Below, one piece after another: positions 16,336 to 24,397 of a stretch of 64,000 nucleotides of DNA. The stretch comes from Paenibacillus zeirhizosphaerae (GTDB lineage: Bacteria > Bacillota > Bacilli > Paenibacillales > Paenibacillaceae), in the NCBI RefSeq assembly GCF_030705605.1, contig NZ_JAPCKK010000016.1, forward strand, positions 248,001 through 312,000, in the 5' to 3' direction. The translations under genes and the position numbers were made by a program. The notes under the pieces were generated by a model, which was not told the origin of the DNA, searched no databases, and worked only from the letters and a program-made list of their open reading frames with translations. Within the stretch, counting starts at the first letter, position 1; each line of letters begins with the position of its first letter.

Positions 16336-16377
16336 GTACGATTTATGGATTTTTTTAATCATATGTTATCATTGTTA

Positions 16378-16533
16378 TCACATCCGGTCGTTTTTTCCCT
16401 GTATGTATAGATCAAGTGCCTTGATACCCCTTCTTGCCAGCTTAATAAAAAGTACTAATACATAAATACCTACTCCAATAAAGATCAAGTATACCAAGAT
16501 CGGAATTATCGACAAAAATTCAAAATACGTCAT
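16378..16533 (-). CDS. 51-aa hydrophobic peptide, type I toxin-like
   Basis: ATG 16533 follows AAAGGGGTG at good distance. Residues 5-31 form one long hydrophobic helix (EFLSIIPILVYLIFIGVGIY). A basic segment KLARRGIKALDLYIQGKN follows, the layout of small membrane-active toxins and holin-like peptides in Firmicutes. A long 3' UTR, its own terminator and a convergent antisense-RNA candidate support a type I toxin-antitoxin locus. Alternatives are an unrelated small membrane protein or a regulatory peptide. Sequence identity to a named toxin family is not claimed. Confidence 0.6.
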   Translation of the reverse strand: MTYFEFLSIIPILVYLIFIGVGIYVLVLFIKLARRGIKALDLYIQGKNDRM

Positions 16534-16692
16534 AAGCACACCCCTTTAAGGTTAATTCCAAGCCAGCCCCTTTCAGCCTCTTTTCCTACATTTTCAAACT
16601 TTAACCTCCGATACAGCATTTTTTAGAGCGCTGTTATGCATGATAATATTGTAATATAACCACAACCTTTATATAAAGGAAGGAACCTACAT

Positions 16693-17538
16693 ATGTATCA
16701 TCTCACCTATTTGTCAGACGGGTTGCGCGTAAAAGGATATATGTGCCTACCCTATGGCTGGAGGTTACCTATATCACAGGTACAGGAATGGCTGCAGAAC
16801 CATTACGGGATACAAGATCTTGAAGCAACCGAGCTGGCCTGTCCGGTTCATGTAACGTGCACAGAACTGCCGGAAGGAAAATGGCCGGTGTTGATTTACT
16901 GCCGCGGCGGGATCGGACGAGTGGGACAAGTCAAAACAACGTGGCTAGAGGACTTTTCCATTCATGATCATATTATTTTCGCACCTTCCTACCGTGGCAG
17001 CGAAGGTGGTGAAGGAAGGGATCAATTTGGGGGAAGTGATATTGAGGATGTAATCAGCGCCTATCAATTTATGGCCGGGCTGCCTTTTGTCGACGACCAG
17101 CGTATTTCTGTTATGGGGTTTTCCAGAGGCTCGATCAATGCAACAGCCGCCACAGTGCGGCTGTTGCATATGTACAAGCTGGTATTATGGGGCGGTGTTT
17201 CGGACCTGGCCCAAACCTATGAGGAGCGGATTGACCTCCGCCGGATGATGAAGCGGGTGATCGGCGGCTCAACCGGCAAGCTTCCGCAAGCCTATGAGCT
17301 GAGATCACCGATAGCCCACGTGCAGGAAATTCACTGCCCGGTGCTGATCATGCACGGGACTGAGGATGCGCAGGTCGACTACAGCCACGGAAAAAATATG
17401 TTCAGGCGTCTGCATGAAGCAGGAAAAGATGTGACGTTTCACACTTTTACAGGATACGGGCATCATCTGCCCCCTTCCATGCATGCCTTGGCGATCCGGA
17501 ACATGTTTGCATGGCTGCAGGAACCTAATAAACTATAA
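16693..17538 (+). CDS. Alpha/beta hydrolase, S9 prolyl-oligopeptidase type
   Basis: 281 residues with no signal peptide. The nucleophile elbow GFSRG places the catalytic Ser at 144. D225 (HGTEDAQ) and H257/H258 (GYGHH) complete a classic triad. The fold and spacing fit the catalytic domain of S9-type peptidases/esterases without the beta-propeller. Oxyanion-type segment YCRGG lies near 70. The start ATG 16693 follows AAGGAAGGAA. It converges on the ABC permease gene, and the two overlap by 6 bases at their 3' ends. Substrate unknown. Confidence 0.85.
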   Translation: MYHLTYLSDGLRVKGYMCLPYGWRLPISQVQEWLQNHYGIQDLEATELACPVHVTCTELPEGKWPVLIYCRGGIGRVGQVKTTWLEDFSIHDHIIFAPSYRGSEGGEGRDQFGGSDIEDVISAYQFMAGLPFVDDQRISVMGFSRGSINATAATVRLLHMYKLVLWGGVSDLAQTYEERIDLRRMMKRVIGGSTGKLPQAYELRSPIAHVQEIHCPVLIMHGTEDAQVDYSHGKNMFRRLHEAGKDVTFHTFTGYGHHLPPSMHALAIRNMFAWLQEPNKL

Positions 17539-18414
17539 ATCTTTGCGGATGAAGCGGCGCATCCCTAGCCAAAAGAGAACAGCCGTGTACAATGCCGCAT
17601 ACACCAAAAACGCTGTCGACGGAATTTCCCCGATACCAAAAGGTCCGTCCGAGCCCATCGGGAGGAGTCCGTTAATATCCTCGAAGCTGAACAACACGGC
17701 CTGCATTTTCCTTTGCAGCCCGTCGGCAGGCATGATCAGGGACAAGACACCTGTTATATTGTTCAGGGTCTGCATGGGACCTGGCTCCAGGCCCACAGAG
17801 CCGATGATTTTGCCGATCATGCCGCCGAGCCATCCAGCACCATAAAGCATCGTCATTACGACACCGTTCGCAATGGAGGGCAGATAGCCTGATCCAAACA
17901 TAGATACGGTCACGAGCAAGGGAACGACCGAAGCAAAGAGCAAGAACGCCTGCACCAGCACTACCGGATCACGCGGGATCGAAGCATGCATACCGGTGAT
18001 CCACAAGATCAAACTGTACAATATCAGCGCATACACCAAACCAAGTGAAACATAGCCTAGCCAGCGGCCCGTATACCATTTCCACCTTGGAATCGGCCGC
18101 GGCAGCATCGCCTGCATGACTCCCTGCTCCGCCTCGCCTGCAATTGCGGAAAATGAGCTGAAAATCGCCAAAAAGGCAAGCACAAAGCACGCGAAGAAAA
18201 ATCCGAGCATCAAAATAAACATCCCAAGCACAAATTCCTGGATTATAGCTTCATTACCCGAACCGCTCGTAATCACCTTAGAGGCAGGATCATCTCCAAT
18301 CGCACCGGCAATAAACCAGAAGCCCAACAGGAATACAGCTGTCAGCAGAAGCGTCAGCAAAAGAACCCGTTTGCGCAGCAGCTCCTTCCAAGTCATGGTC
18401 CAAATGATCCTCAT
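17533..18414 (-). CDS. ABC-2 type transporter permease
   Basis: About 293 residues with six hydrophobic helices in the ABC-2 pattern (MTWKELLRKRVLLLTLLL start). ATG 18414 is chosen over an upstream ATG because it overlaps the stop of the ATPase gene (ATGA) and has a GGGGGG site. It is the last gene of the sigma/anti-sigma/ABC operon. It probably forms an exporter with the ATPase, perhaps for an antimicrobial or lipid-linked stress response controlled by the sigma factor. The cargo is not readable from sequence. Confidence 0.85.
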   Translation of the reverse strand: MRIIWTMTWKELLRKRVLLLTLLLTAVFLLGFWFIAGAIGDDPASKVITSGSGNEAIIQEFVLGMFILMLGFFFACFVLAFLAIFSSFSAIAGEAEQGVMQAMLPRPIPRWKWYTGRWLGYVSLGLVYALILYSLILWITGMHASIPRDPVVLVQAFLLFASVVPLLVTVSMFGSGYLPSIANGVVMTMLYGAGWLGGMIGKIIGSVGLEPGPMQTLNNITGVLSLIMPADGLQRKMQAVLFSFEDINGLLPMGSDGPFGIGEIPSTAFLVYAALYTAVLFWLGMRRFIRKDL

Positions 18415-19394
18415 TCCTGTTCCCCCCTGTGATCCAATCCTGCAACAGCTTCCATGAACCATTCTTCAAGCCGTTCACGAATTTTGGTGACTTCATACAG
18501 TGTCATGCCCTGCCCGATCAGCAGTGTATTGATCCAGCCGGCCTGTTCTTCGTTTTCCAGCTCTGCTTCAAGCCAAACAGTATCGTCCAGACTGTCTTCA
18601 CCGACAACGCCGCCTTCGTCCTGCTCATCGGCAAGCACCCGAAAGCTGAGACCTGTCGTATCCATGAGCCAGGACAGCAAAAAAGGCGAAAATCCGCCGA
18701 CTTTAAAACGCCAGCAGACTCGCTTCTGAAGCACTTCGGCTACCCGTCCATGACGGAGAACCTGTCCGTTATTTAAGAGTGCCATTCTGTCACATAATAC
18801 TTCTACATCCTCAAGCAGATGGGAGTTCAAAAAAATCGTTTTCCCCTGCTGCTTCAGCTCTTCAAGTATATTCCGCACATGCATTCGTCCGACAGGGTCC
18901 ATGGCTGATGACGGCTCGTCCAGAAAAATGATGGCCGGATCATTCACGAGCGCGCAAGCCAGTCCGAGCCGCTGCTGCATGCCTTTGGAATAATGCTTAA
19001 CACGGTCCTTCCCCCGCTGGCCCACACCGACCATGTGCAGCAGCTCAGGAACTCTCTGTTCTATCACCTGCTTGTCCAAGCCGCATAATTGTCCATGCAG
19101 CCGGACGACCTCTTCTCCGGTAAGCCATTCCTGATACCTGTACAGCTCGGGAAGATACCCGATTTGCCGCTTCGCTTCAAGCGTACCGATGGGGGCGCCC
19201 ATCAGGCTTGCTTCCCCAGCCGTCGGATGAATGAGCCCGACCAGCATCTTTACGAACGTGCTTTTCCCTGCCCCATTGGGTCCGAGGAAGCCAAAGGCTT
19301 CCCCTTTCCCTACGGTGATGGTGACGTTGCGGCAGCCGCGCCCGTTGCTGTATTCCTTGGTCAATCCTTTAGCGTCGATTGCCGGACCACTCAT
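18411..19394 (-). CDS. ABC transporter ATP-binding protein
   Basis: 327 residues. Walker A GPNGAGKS, signature YSKGMQQRL and Walker B IIFLDEPSSAMDP are all present. The last motif has SSAMDP in place of the usual SGLDP, a mild variation. A C-terminal extension after ~220 is typical of drug/bacitracin-type exporters. It overlaps the anti-sigma gene by 4 bases at its start and the permease by 4 bases at its end (ATGA junctions), so all three are translationally coupled. Confidence 0.92.
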   Translation of the reverse strand: MSGPAIDAKGLTKEYSNGRGCRNVTITVGKGEAFGFLGPNGAGKSTFVKMLVGLIHPTAGEASLMGAPIGTLEAKRQIGYLPELYRYQEWLTGEEVVRLHGQLCGLDKQVIEQRVPELLHMVGVGQRGKDRVKHYSKGMQQRLGLACALVNDPAIIFLDEPSSAMDPVGRMHVRNILEELKQQGKTIFLNSHLLEDVEVLCDRMALLNNGQVLRHGRVAEVLQKRVCWRFKVGGFSPFLLSWLMDTTGLSFRVLADEQDEGGVVGEDSLDDTVWLEAELENEEQAGWINTLLIGQGMTLYEVTKIRERLEEWFMEAVAGLDHRGEQE

Positions 19395-20500
19395 GCCCCC
19401 ACCAACTCCTTAAGCTTGTTCATGAATTCAGCTTCCGTTTCATAAGCGCTTCCGCCTTCAAAGTAGAACAACTGCCCATCTTTGATCCAGATCGCAGTGC
19501 GGTCTGTCACGGTGTCGTACTGTCTCTGTTCAACGAGAACCTTAGTTCCACCAAGCGTAATCTCGTTTGCTTTGGCATCTTGACCAACCACATACGGCAT
19601 GGGGATCGAGCCGGACAGAATGCCGCTCCGCTGCAGTTGCTCTTTCAGGTCGGAAGGCAGAATAGGGAGTTGAAGAACAGCATCCACTGCTTCTTTTACA
19701 TCAACGGACGGATCCACCATAATTTCAGGCGCCTGCTGCTGTGTCAGGGATGCCCACTGCTGCTCGTCGGACCCCAAGTCGTAAATGATGCTTTCATGCA
19801 TACTGAAGGTCACTTCTTTACCATCCATGGTATCGGGCAGCAGTTCCGTCGCCCCTACACGCTGCATGGCCTGATTCAGTTCATCCACATTCAGCTTCAT
19901 TGTAATAGTTCTCGAAGGAGTAATGTAGACGGTCTCTTTGCTGCCTGTGAGGTCAGGCGACAGAAGCTGGTATTCCGGCAGCTTGGATACTGCCTGTTCA
20001 CGTGTAAATTCCCCTTGGACATTTCCGCTTTCGGTGCTGAACTGGCCGAACATATTATCTTTGCTGGCCGACTCGCCCGGAACCATCTGATTAAACATGT
20101 TTTCAAGCGAGTCCCCGTCAACTCTGGTAATCTCCTGTACCTTGAATTGGTGCAAAATAGCGGCAAGCGCGTTATTTCCCATAGGTGTGGCGAGTACAGT
20201 ACCGAAAATGACGACTGCCGCTGCGGCGGCTGCCCACTTCCGACCTTTGCCTGCCCGTCGGCGGGAAGACTTAACCGGAGCCGGAGCTTCAACTTTCAGT
20301 TGAGGTGATGAATCATGAACTGCGGCAGAAGCCGCTGGGGCCGCAATCATGTCAGCAAGCTTCGATCCGTTTTCTTTGCCAGCGCTCCCCCATGTCTCCC
20401 ATTTGGCGTTCACCGGCTCTGCGGCCAATTGCTCTTGCAGCCTTTTCCAGGCTTCGTGTGTAGTTTTGTCCGCTTCTGAATGCCGCGGTTTAGTAGTCAT
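19391..20500 (-). CDS. Single-pass anti-sigma factor-like protein
   Basis: 369 residues. A charged cytoplasmic N-terminus (1-86) is followed by one membrane helix (~89-105) and a ~260-residue outer domain rich in polar beta segments. It directly follows an ECF sigma gene, the usual position of a membrane anti-sigma. The HxxxCxxC zinc motif of ZAS anti-sigmas is not visible. Its stop overlaps the start of the ATPase gene by 4 bases, which ties the signalling pair to the transporter. Whether it is released by proteolysis or by a ligand is unknown. Confidence 0.75.
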   Translation of the reverse strand: MTTKPRHSEADKTTHEAWKRLQEQLAAEPVNAKWETWGSAGKENGSKLADMIAAPAASAAVHDSSPQLKVEAPAPVKSSRRRAGKGRKWAAAAAAVVIFGTVLATPMGNNALAAILHQFKVQEITRVDGDSLENMFNQMVPGESASKDNMFGQFSTESGNVQGEFTREQAVSKLPEYQLLSPDLTGSKETVYITPSRTITMKLNVDELNQAMQRVGATELLPDTMDGKEVTFSMHESIIYDLGSDEQQWASLTQQQAPEIMVDPSVDVKEAVDAVLQLPILPSDLKEQLQRSGILSGSIPMPYVVGQDAKANEITLGGTKVLVEQRQYDTVTDRTAIWIKDGQLFYFEGGSAYETEAEFMNKLKELVGA

Positions 20501-20526
20501 ATCATTTCAATCCTTCCGAATGTGAG

Positions 20527-21045
20527 TTAGTCCTGCCGGGCCATAGCCTTGGCAGCTGTCGTCTGCAGCTTGCGTGTCGCTCTTTGCAGCAGACTACCGA
20601 TCAGTGGCTGCCTGACATTAAGCTCCTCCGCAATCTCCGCGTAGCTGTAGCCCGAGTAGCGAAGAAGCAGCGCCTGACGGTCCCTTTCAGGAAGCCTGTT
20701 CAGCCAAGCTTGAACTTCTTCCTTATCCATCTGTCGCATCAGCGCCTCTTCACCGGATTCGGGAACGGCTTCTCCCTCGAACATCATCTCCTGCTTGTTT
20801 TGCAGCTTTCTCTCTCTTGCTTTCTTCTCTAAATAATCGTATCCGATTCTTGTCAATACCCGGTGCAGCCATGCTCCCATGGTTGCCGGGTTGTCCGGCG
20901 GGTTCCTGTACAGCCTCAGGAATACCTCCTGTGCCAGATCATCGGCTGCGGCTTCATCGCGCACCAGCGCTGCCAGTTTTCTGCGTACGGTTGGATAATG
21001 CTCATAAAATATGTTGCGGAATGCTGAGGATTCCGGAATACTCAT
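20527..21045 (-). CDS. ECF-type RNA polymerase sigma factor
   Basis: 172 residues. Region 2 (AAADDLAQEVFLRLYR) and region 4 (RDRQALLLRYSGYSYAEIAEEL) are typical of ECF sigma factors. The linker is short with no extra domain. ATG 21045 follows GGAGGCAATTTTAC. It is the first gene of a four-gene operon: sigma, anti-sigma, ATPase, permease. The operon is probably autoregulated by this sigma or driven by the sigma-A-like promoter upstream. Confidence 0.92.
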   Translation of the reverse strand: MSIPESSAFRNIFYEHYPTVRRKLAALVRDEAAADDLAQEVFLRLYRNPPDNPATMGAWLHRVLTRIGYDYLEKKARERKLQNKQEMMFEGEAVPESGEEALMRQMDKEEVQAWLNRLPERDRQALLLRYSGYSYAEIAEELNVRQPLIGSLLQRATRKLQTTAAKAMARQD

Positions 21046-21144
21046 TGTAAAATTGCCTCCTTTCAGCTGCAGCTATTAGGAAGACGAACCCTTTTCCTCT
21101 TTTGTAGCATAAACAAGAGAATTTTTTAGATTCGTCATTTTTAA

Positions 21145-21175
21145 ATTATATAGCAGGGCTTTGTCATGTTGTCAC
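21145..21175 (-). promoter_or_regulatory. Promoter candidate for the sigma-factor operon
   Basis: On the minus strand GTGACA (21175-21170), a 19-base spacer and TATAAT (21150-21145) point at the sigma gene, 100 bases before its start. The long spacer is unusual for sigma-A. Confidence 0.4.
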
Positions 21176-21205
21176 CTTCCACCGGCATCCATTGGTTTGA
21201 CAACA

Positions 21206-21254
21206 ATAAAAAAAGGCAATCCTTAAGACATTGTAAATGACTTAAGAGACTGCC
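21206..21254 (-). terminator. Terminator of modB
   Basis: GGCAGTCTCTTAAG pairs imperfectly with CTTAAGGATTGCC on the minus strand. A run of eight or more T's (21206-21214 in plus coordinates as A's) follows. It lies 44 bases after the modB stop. Confidence 0.75.
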
Positions 21255-21297
21255 CCGTTATCCATAACATTTTTCTTGAGTTTTTCTCGATGTTCTC

Positions 21298-21972
21298 TTA
21301 CAGGTTTTTCTTGGTTTTATTACCCGTCAACAACAGCAGCAGGAAAGAAATCAGGACAATCACGCCTGTCCAAGCCCAGGCCAACGTATAGTTCCCCGTA
21401 TCAACCGCGACATAAATCGCCGTGGGAACGGTCTGGGTCTTTCCCGGAATGTTGCCCGCGATCATCAGTGTAGCCCCGAACTCTCCCAAGGCTCTGGCTA
21501 TTCCCAAAATATAAGCCGTCATGAGTGATCTGGCGCAAAGCGGAAGCGTCACGTACCTGAACACCTGCCACTCACTTGCACCAGCGGACCTGGCCGCCTC
21601 CTCAAGCGATTCGTCAACAGAGGCAAACGCGTTCTTCATCGTCTGGTAGACGAGCGGAAACGCAACAACCACGGAAGCGATGACCCCTGCCGACCAGGTG
21701 AAGATGACCGGAGTGGCAAACAGCCGCTCAATGAGCTGACCTGTCCAGCTTTTGCGGCCCAGCATGACCAATAGTATAAAACCAACAACCGTAGGGGGGA
21801 GTACGAGCGGAAGCATGAAGAGTGTTTCCACCCACACTTTACCATGGAAAGAGCGCCGTGCCATCCAAAATGCCAATAGGGTCCCAAGGATAAGCACGAT
21901 GATGCTGGAAACAAATGAAATTTGCAGTGAAAGCCTAACAGGAGACCAAAAATCAACCCCATGGATAGTCAT
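21298..21972 (-). CDS. modB: Molybdate ABC transporter permease
   Basis: 224 residues with five or six membrane helices and the inner-membrane-permease EAA loop EEAARSAGASEWQVFRYVTLP. FMLPLVLPPTVVGFILL and GEFGATLMIAG are hallmarks of ModB, the membrane channel of the molybdate/tungstate importer. No binding protein (ModA) or ATPase (ModC) gene lies within this window, which is unusual because the three normally form one operon. Partner subunits must be elsewhere. A terminator follows the gene. Confidence 0.87.
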   Translation of the reverse strand: MTIHGVDFWSPVRLSLQISFVSSIIVLILGTLLAFWMARRSFHGKVWVETLFMLPLVLPPTVVGFILLVMLGRKSWTGQLIERLFATPVIFTWSAGVIASVVVAFPLVYQTMKNAFASVDESLEEAARSAGASEWQVFRYVTLPLCARSLMTAYILGIARALGEFGATLMIAGNIPGKTQTVPTAIYVAVDTGNYTLAWAWTGVIVLISFLLLLLTGNKTKKNL

Positions 21973-22089
21973 GTCATTCCTCGCCTATGTATAATGGTTC
22001 ATTATATCGGAGCCTCTTTCCCGCTGTAAAGCCAATAGATCGGCCGGCAGATGGGGCCCCGCTGATGGCTCTGTCTGCCGGTCTGTCTG

Positions 22090-22407
22090 TTAAATGAACA
22101 GAAAAGGAAGCAGAAATAAGAAAGCAATCGCCGCCCAAGGCGCAAAGTTTCGATAGGGACTATAGTAGCCCTGATAGGGATAGCCGTAGTCAAAAGCCTT
22201 GATCTTCACAGCGGGTGTCTTTTTGCGTCGTTGCTTTCCCTTGGAGACAGACGATTTCATAGGCGCCACGGGCGCTCCGCCGAATACGAGTCCGTTCTCT
22301 GTCACCTCACTCAGCGTCCCGGTCATATAAGAGCCGTCGTGTAAGACCACACATACGTTTCTGCCGATATGCTGTCTGCACACATCCTTTTCCAGCGGGT
22401 AAATCAT
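22090..22407 (-). CDS. Small membrane-tethered protein with Sm-like N-terminus
   Basis: About 105 residues. The start (RQHIGRNVCVVLHDGSYMTGTL followed by VTENGLVFGG) resembles the beta-strand pattern of LSM/Sm-like or similar small beta-barrels. A basic linker (KGKQRRKKT) and a Tyr/Pro-rich segment lead into a C-terminal hydrophobic helix (APWAAIAFLFLLPFLFI). The start is uncertain: ATG 22407, GTG 22413 or ATG 22431, all near GGGGGGAG. No function is assigned. RNA binding would be speculation. Confidence 0.55.
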   Translation of the reverse strand: MIYPLEKDVCRQHIGRNVCVVLHDGSYMTGTLSEVTENGLVFGGAPVAPMKSSVSKGKQRRKKTPAVKIKAFDYGYPYQGYYSPYRNFAPWAAIAFLFLLPFLFI

Positions 22408-22535
22408 CTGCACGATACTCCCCCCTCTCACTCATTTGTTACAATGTATTCCCACCTATTTTTGATGGTACCGGGCGAGCGCGGAGATGATATGATGTAC
22501 TATATATTTTGTTGCTTACAGCCGGAGGAAACCTG

Positions 22536-24311
22536 ATGAACTTGATGGAACAGCATTATATGAAAATTTTGAAAATGTGTGGAAACCTAACCGGTCAAGA
22601 CCAGGAGCATCCTGTTACGGTGCAACGGCTGGCGGAAGAGCTGTGCTGTACGCCCAGGAATGTTAAGTTCATTTTGCGCAAATTGGAGGAGACGGATTAC
22701 ATCCGCTGGAAAGCGGGCAAAGGACGCGGCTGTACCTCCCGCATAACACTGCTACGCGGATTGGACGAATTGGTCGAGGGACAATTCAGGGCCTATCTCC
22801 AGGACGGAAAGGTCAGGGAAGCCGTGGAGCTGATGCTGAACCCTGCCCTCTCTCCTTTTTTACAGGATAAGCTGCGGAACATGCTGGACCGGGAATTTGG
22901 CCTGCAGACCCTGGAGCAGGATGCGGCAGGTCCGGAGATTCTGCGCATAACCTATAATCGGCAGTTGAACATTATGGACCCTGCCAGAGTATTTACAGCT
23001 ATTGAAACTAGTCTGCTGGGCCAGCTATGCAATACGCTGATCGTCTATGATTCGGCCACCCGCGGTTTTCTTTCGTCCTTGTCACACACTTGGGAGTATC
23101 AAGAGGAGGATCAAAGCTGGGTCTTCTATCTGCGCAAGGATGTCCACTTTCATCATGGCCGTACATTGGCTGCCGAGGACGTTGTGTTCACCTTCAACCG
23201 GCTGCGGGGGCATCATTCTCCGGCCCTGTGGCAGTTTGCGGATGTTGAATGCGTGGAAGCACGTGGAAGATGGACCGTCATCTTTTACCTGCGCAGGCCA
23301 AATACCTTTTTTCTGCATTCGGTGGCCTCGGTCCATATGTCTATCCTTCCTGTAGGCACTAATCTGAACGAGCATCCTGTGATCGGCACCGGTCCATTCC
23401 GTATTGCTGAACAAACAGAGCATCTGATCGTGCTTGAAGCATTCAGTGACCATTTCAGGGAACGGCCGCTGCTTGACCGTGTTGAACTGTTGTTTGTACC
23501 CAATGAGCGGTCCAATGTCCGCAATTATTCGCTTCCCCAGACTAACACACCTGTGGCGGAGGAGCAGCAGGCATCATCAGAGCTGGACTATGCCGTGACC
23601 GGCTGCCGGTATCTGCTGTTCAACATGACGAGGAAGGGGATTCAACAGCAGCATCCGTTCCGTGAGGCGATGCGCATTCTGTACAATCAGCATGCCCTGA
23701 TCCGTGAATTGAGGGGCAATCGTCTTCTGGCAGCGAGCAGCCTTCTCCCGGAAAAAAGCCGCATTTTGCCGATCCCGGATAGACCGCTTGACGAGATTGC
23801 GCCTCTGCTGAATAAAGCGGGTTATACAGGTGAGGCATTGAGCCTGTATTTCCTGCCCAAGAAGGACGAGACCGACGAAGCGCATTGGCTGCAGCAGCGC
23901 TGTGCCTCCGTCGGCGTGGAGCTTACCCTTCATCCTATACACCGGATTGACCCTCTGATGTTCCGGAAGGAGGCGGATATGATTCTGGCTGAAGAAGTGC
24001 TGGAAACCGATGTGGAATGGGGATTGATCAATTTCTACCTGAACCCGGAAAATTACCTGAACCTGCTGCTGCAGGACGAACAAAAGAAGACAGTAAGTGC
24101 CCTGCTTGGCGGCTTCAGCGAAATGCATTCGGAAGAACGGGAGGAACGGATTGATCAATTGGAGCATAGGGTTCGTCAGGAATACTGGCTGCTGCACGGC
24201 TGTCATGTGAACAAAAAAAGCCGCCTACATCCTTCGCTGCGCGGTCTCCAGGTGGAATCGTTCGGCTTTGTCGATATTTCAAAAATATGGATCAAGCCCT
24301 CCTCCGTATAA
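22536..24311 (+). CDS. SgrR-type regulator with solute-binding domain
   Basis: About 591 residues. An N-terminal winged-helix domain (LAEELCCTPRNVKFILRKLEE) is fused to a large extracytoplasmic-type SBP_bac_5 domain (ITYNRQLNIMDPARVFTAIE, then SHTWEYQEEDQSWVFYLRKDVHFHHG) without a signal peptide. This is the architecture of SgrR, a cytoplasmic regulator that senses a small molecule through the binding domain. ATG 22536 is preferred over 22509 because GGAGG precedes it by seven bases. No sugar-phosphate or small-RNA target is adjacent, so its regulon is not evident. Confidence 0.85.
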   Translation: MNLMEQHYMKILKMCGNLTGQDQEHPVTVQRLAEELCCTPRNVKFILRKLEETDYIRWKAGKGRGCTSRITLLRGLDELVEGQFRAYLQDGKVREAVELMLNPALSPFLQDKLRNMLDREFGLQTLEQDAAGPEILRITYNRQLNIMDPARVFTAIETSLLGQLCNTLIVYDSATRGFLSSLSHTWEYQEEDQSWVFYLRKDVHFHHGRTLAAEDVVFTFNRLRGHHSPALWQFADVECVEARGRWTVIFYLRRPNTFFLHSVASVHMSILPVGTNLNEHPVIGTGPFRIAEQTEHLIVLEAFSDHFRERPLLDRVELLFVPNERSNVRNYSLPQTNTPVAEEQQASSELDYAVTGCRYLLFNMTRKGIQQQHPFREAMRILYNQHALIRELRGNRLLAASSLLPEKSRILPIPDRPLDEIAPLLNKAGYTGEALSLYFLPKKDETDEAHWLQQRCASVGVELTLHPIHRIDPLMFRKEADMILAEEVLETDVEWGLINFYLNPENYLNLLLQDEQKKTVSALLGGFSEMHSEEREERIDQLEHRVRQEYWLLHGCHVNKKSRLHPSLRGLQVESFGFVDISKIWIKPSSV

Positions 24312-24323
24312 ACTACTGCACAA

Positions 24324-24378
24324 AAAAGGAGTACCTAACGGCGGATTCATCATACTAACCGCTTGGGGTACTCCTTTT
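24324..24378. terminator. Bidirectional terminator
   Basis: Perfect 12-bp arms AAAAGGAGTACC / GGTACTCCTTTT enclose a 31-base loop that contains a small GCGG/CCGC stem. It serves the SgrR-like gene and the convergent aldo-keto reductase gene. Confidence 0.75.
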
Positions 24379-24397
24379 GTATGTTCAAGCTGTCGTA

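Larger units (their letters stand above)
16195..16365 (+). ncRNA. Candidate antisense RNA (type I antitoxin-like)
   Basis: The transcript is inferred from the promoter at 16160-16188 to a rightward terminator. That terminator is a stem of CCATAATCGTA with TACGATTTATGG (one bulge, ~16312-16351) followed by seven T's ending near 16358. It would be complementary to the 3' UTR of the leftward 51-aa peptide mRNA over about 90 bases, including that mRNA's own terminator. This 3'-overlapping convergent layout is the one known for Bacillus txpA/RatA-type systems. Nothing but layout supports it here. Confidence 0.45.

Noticed and set aside
21298..22407. A modABC molybdate operon
   Set aside because: Only modB is present. 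The upstream gene has no binding-protein or ATPase motif.
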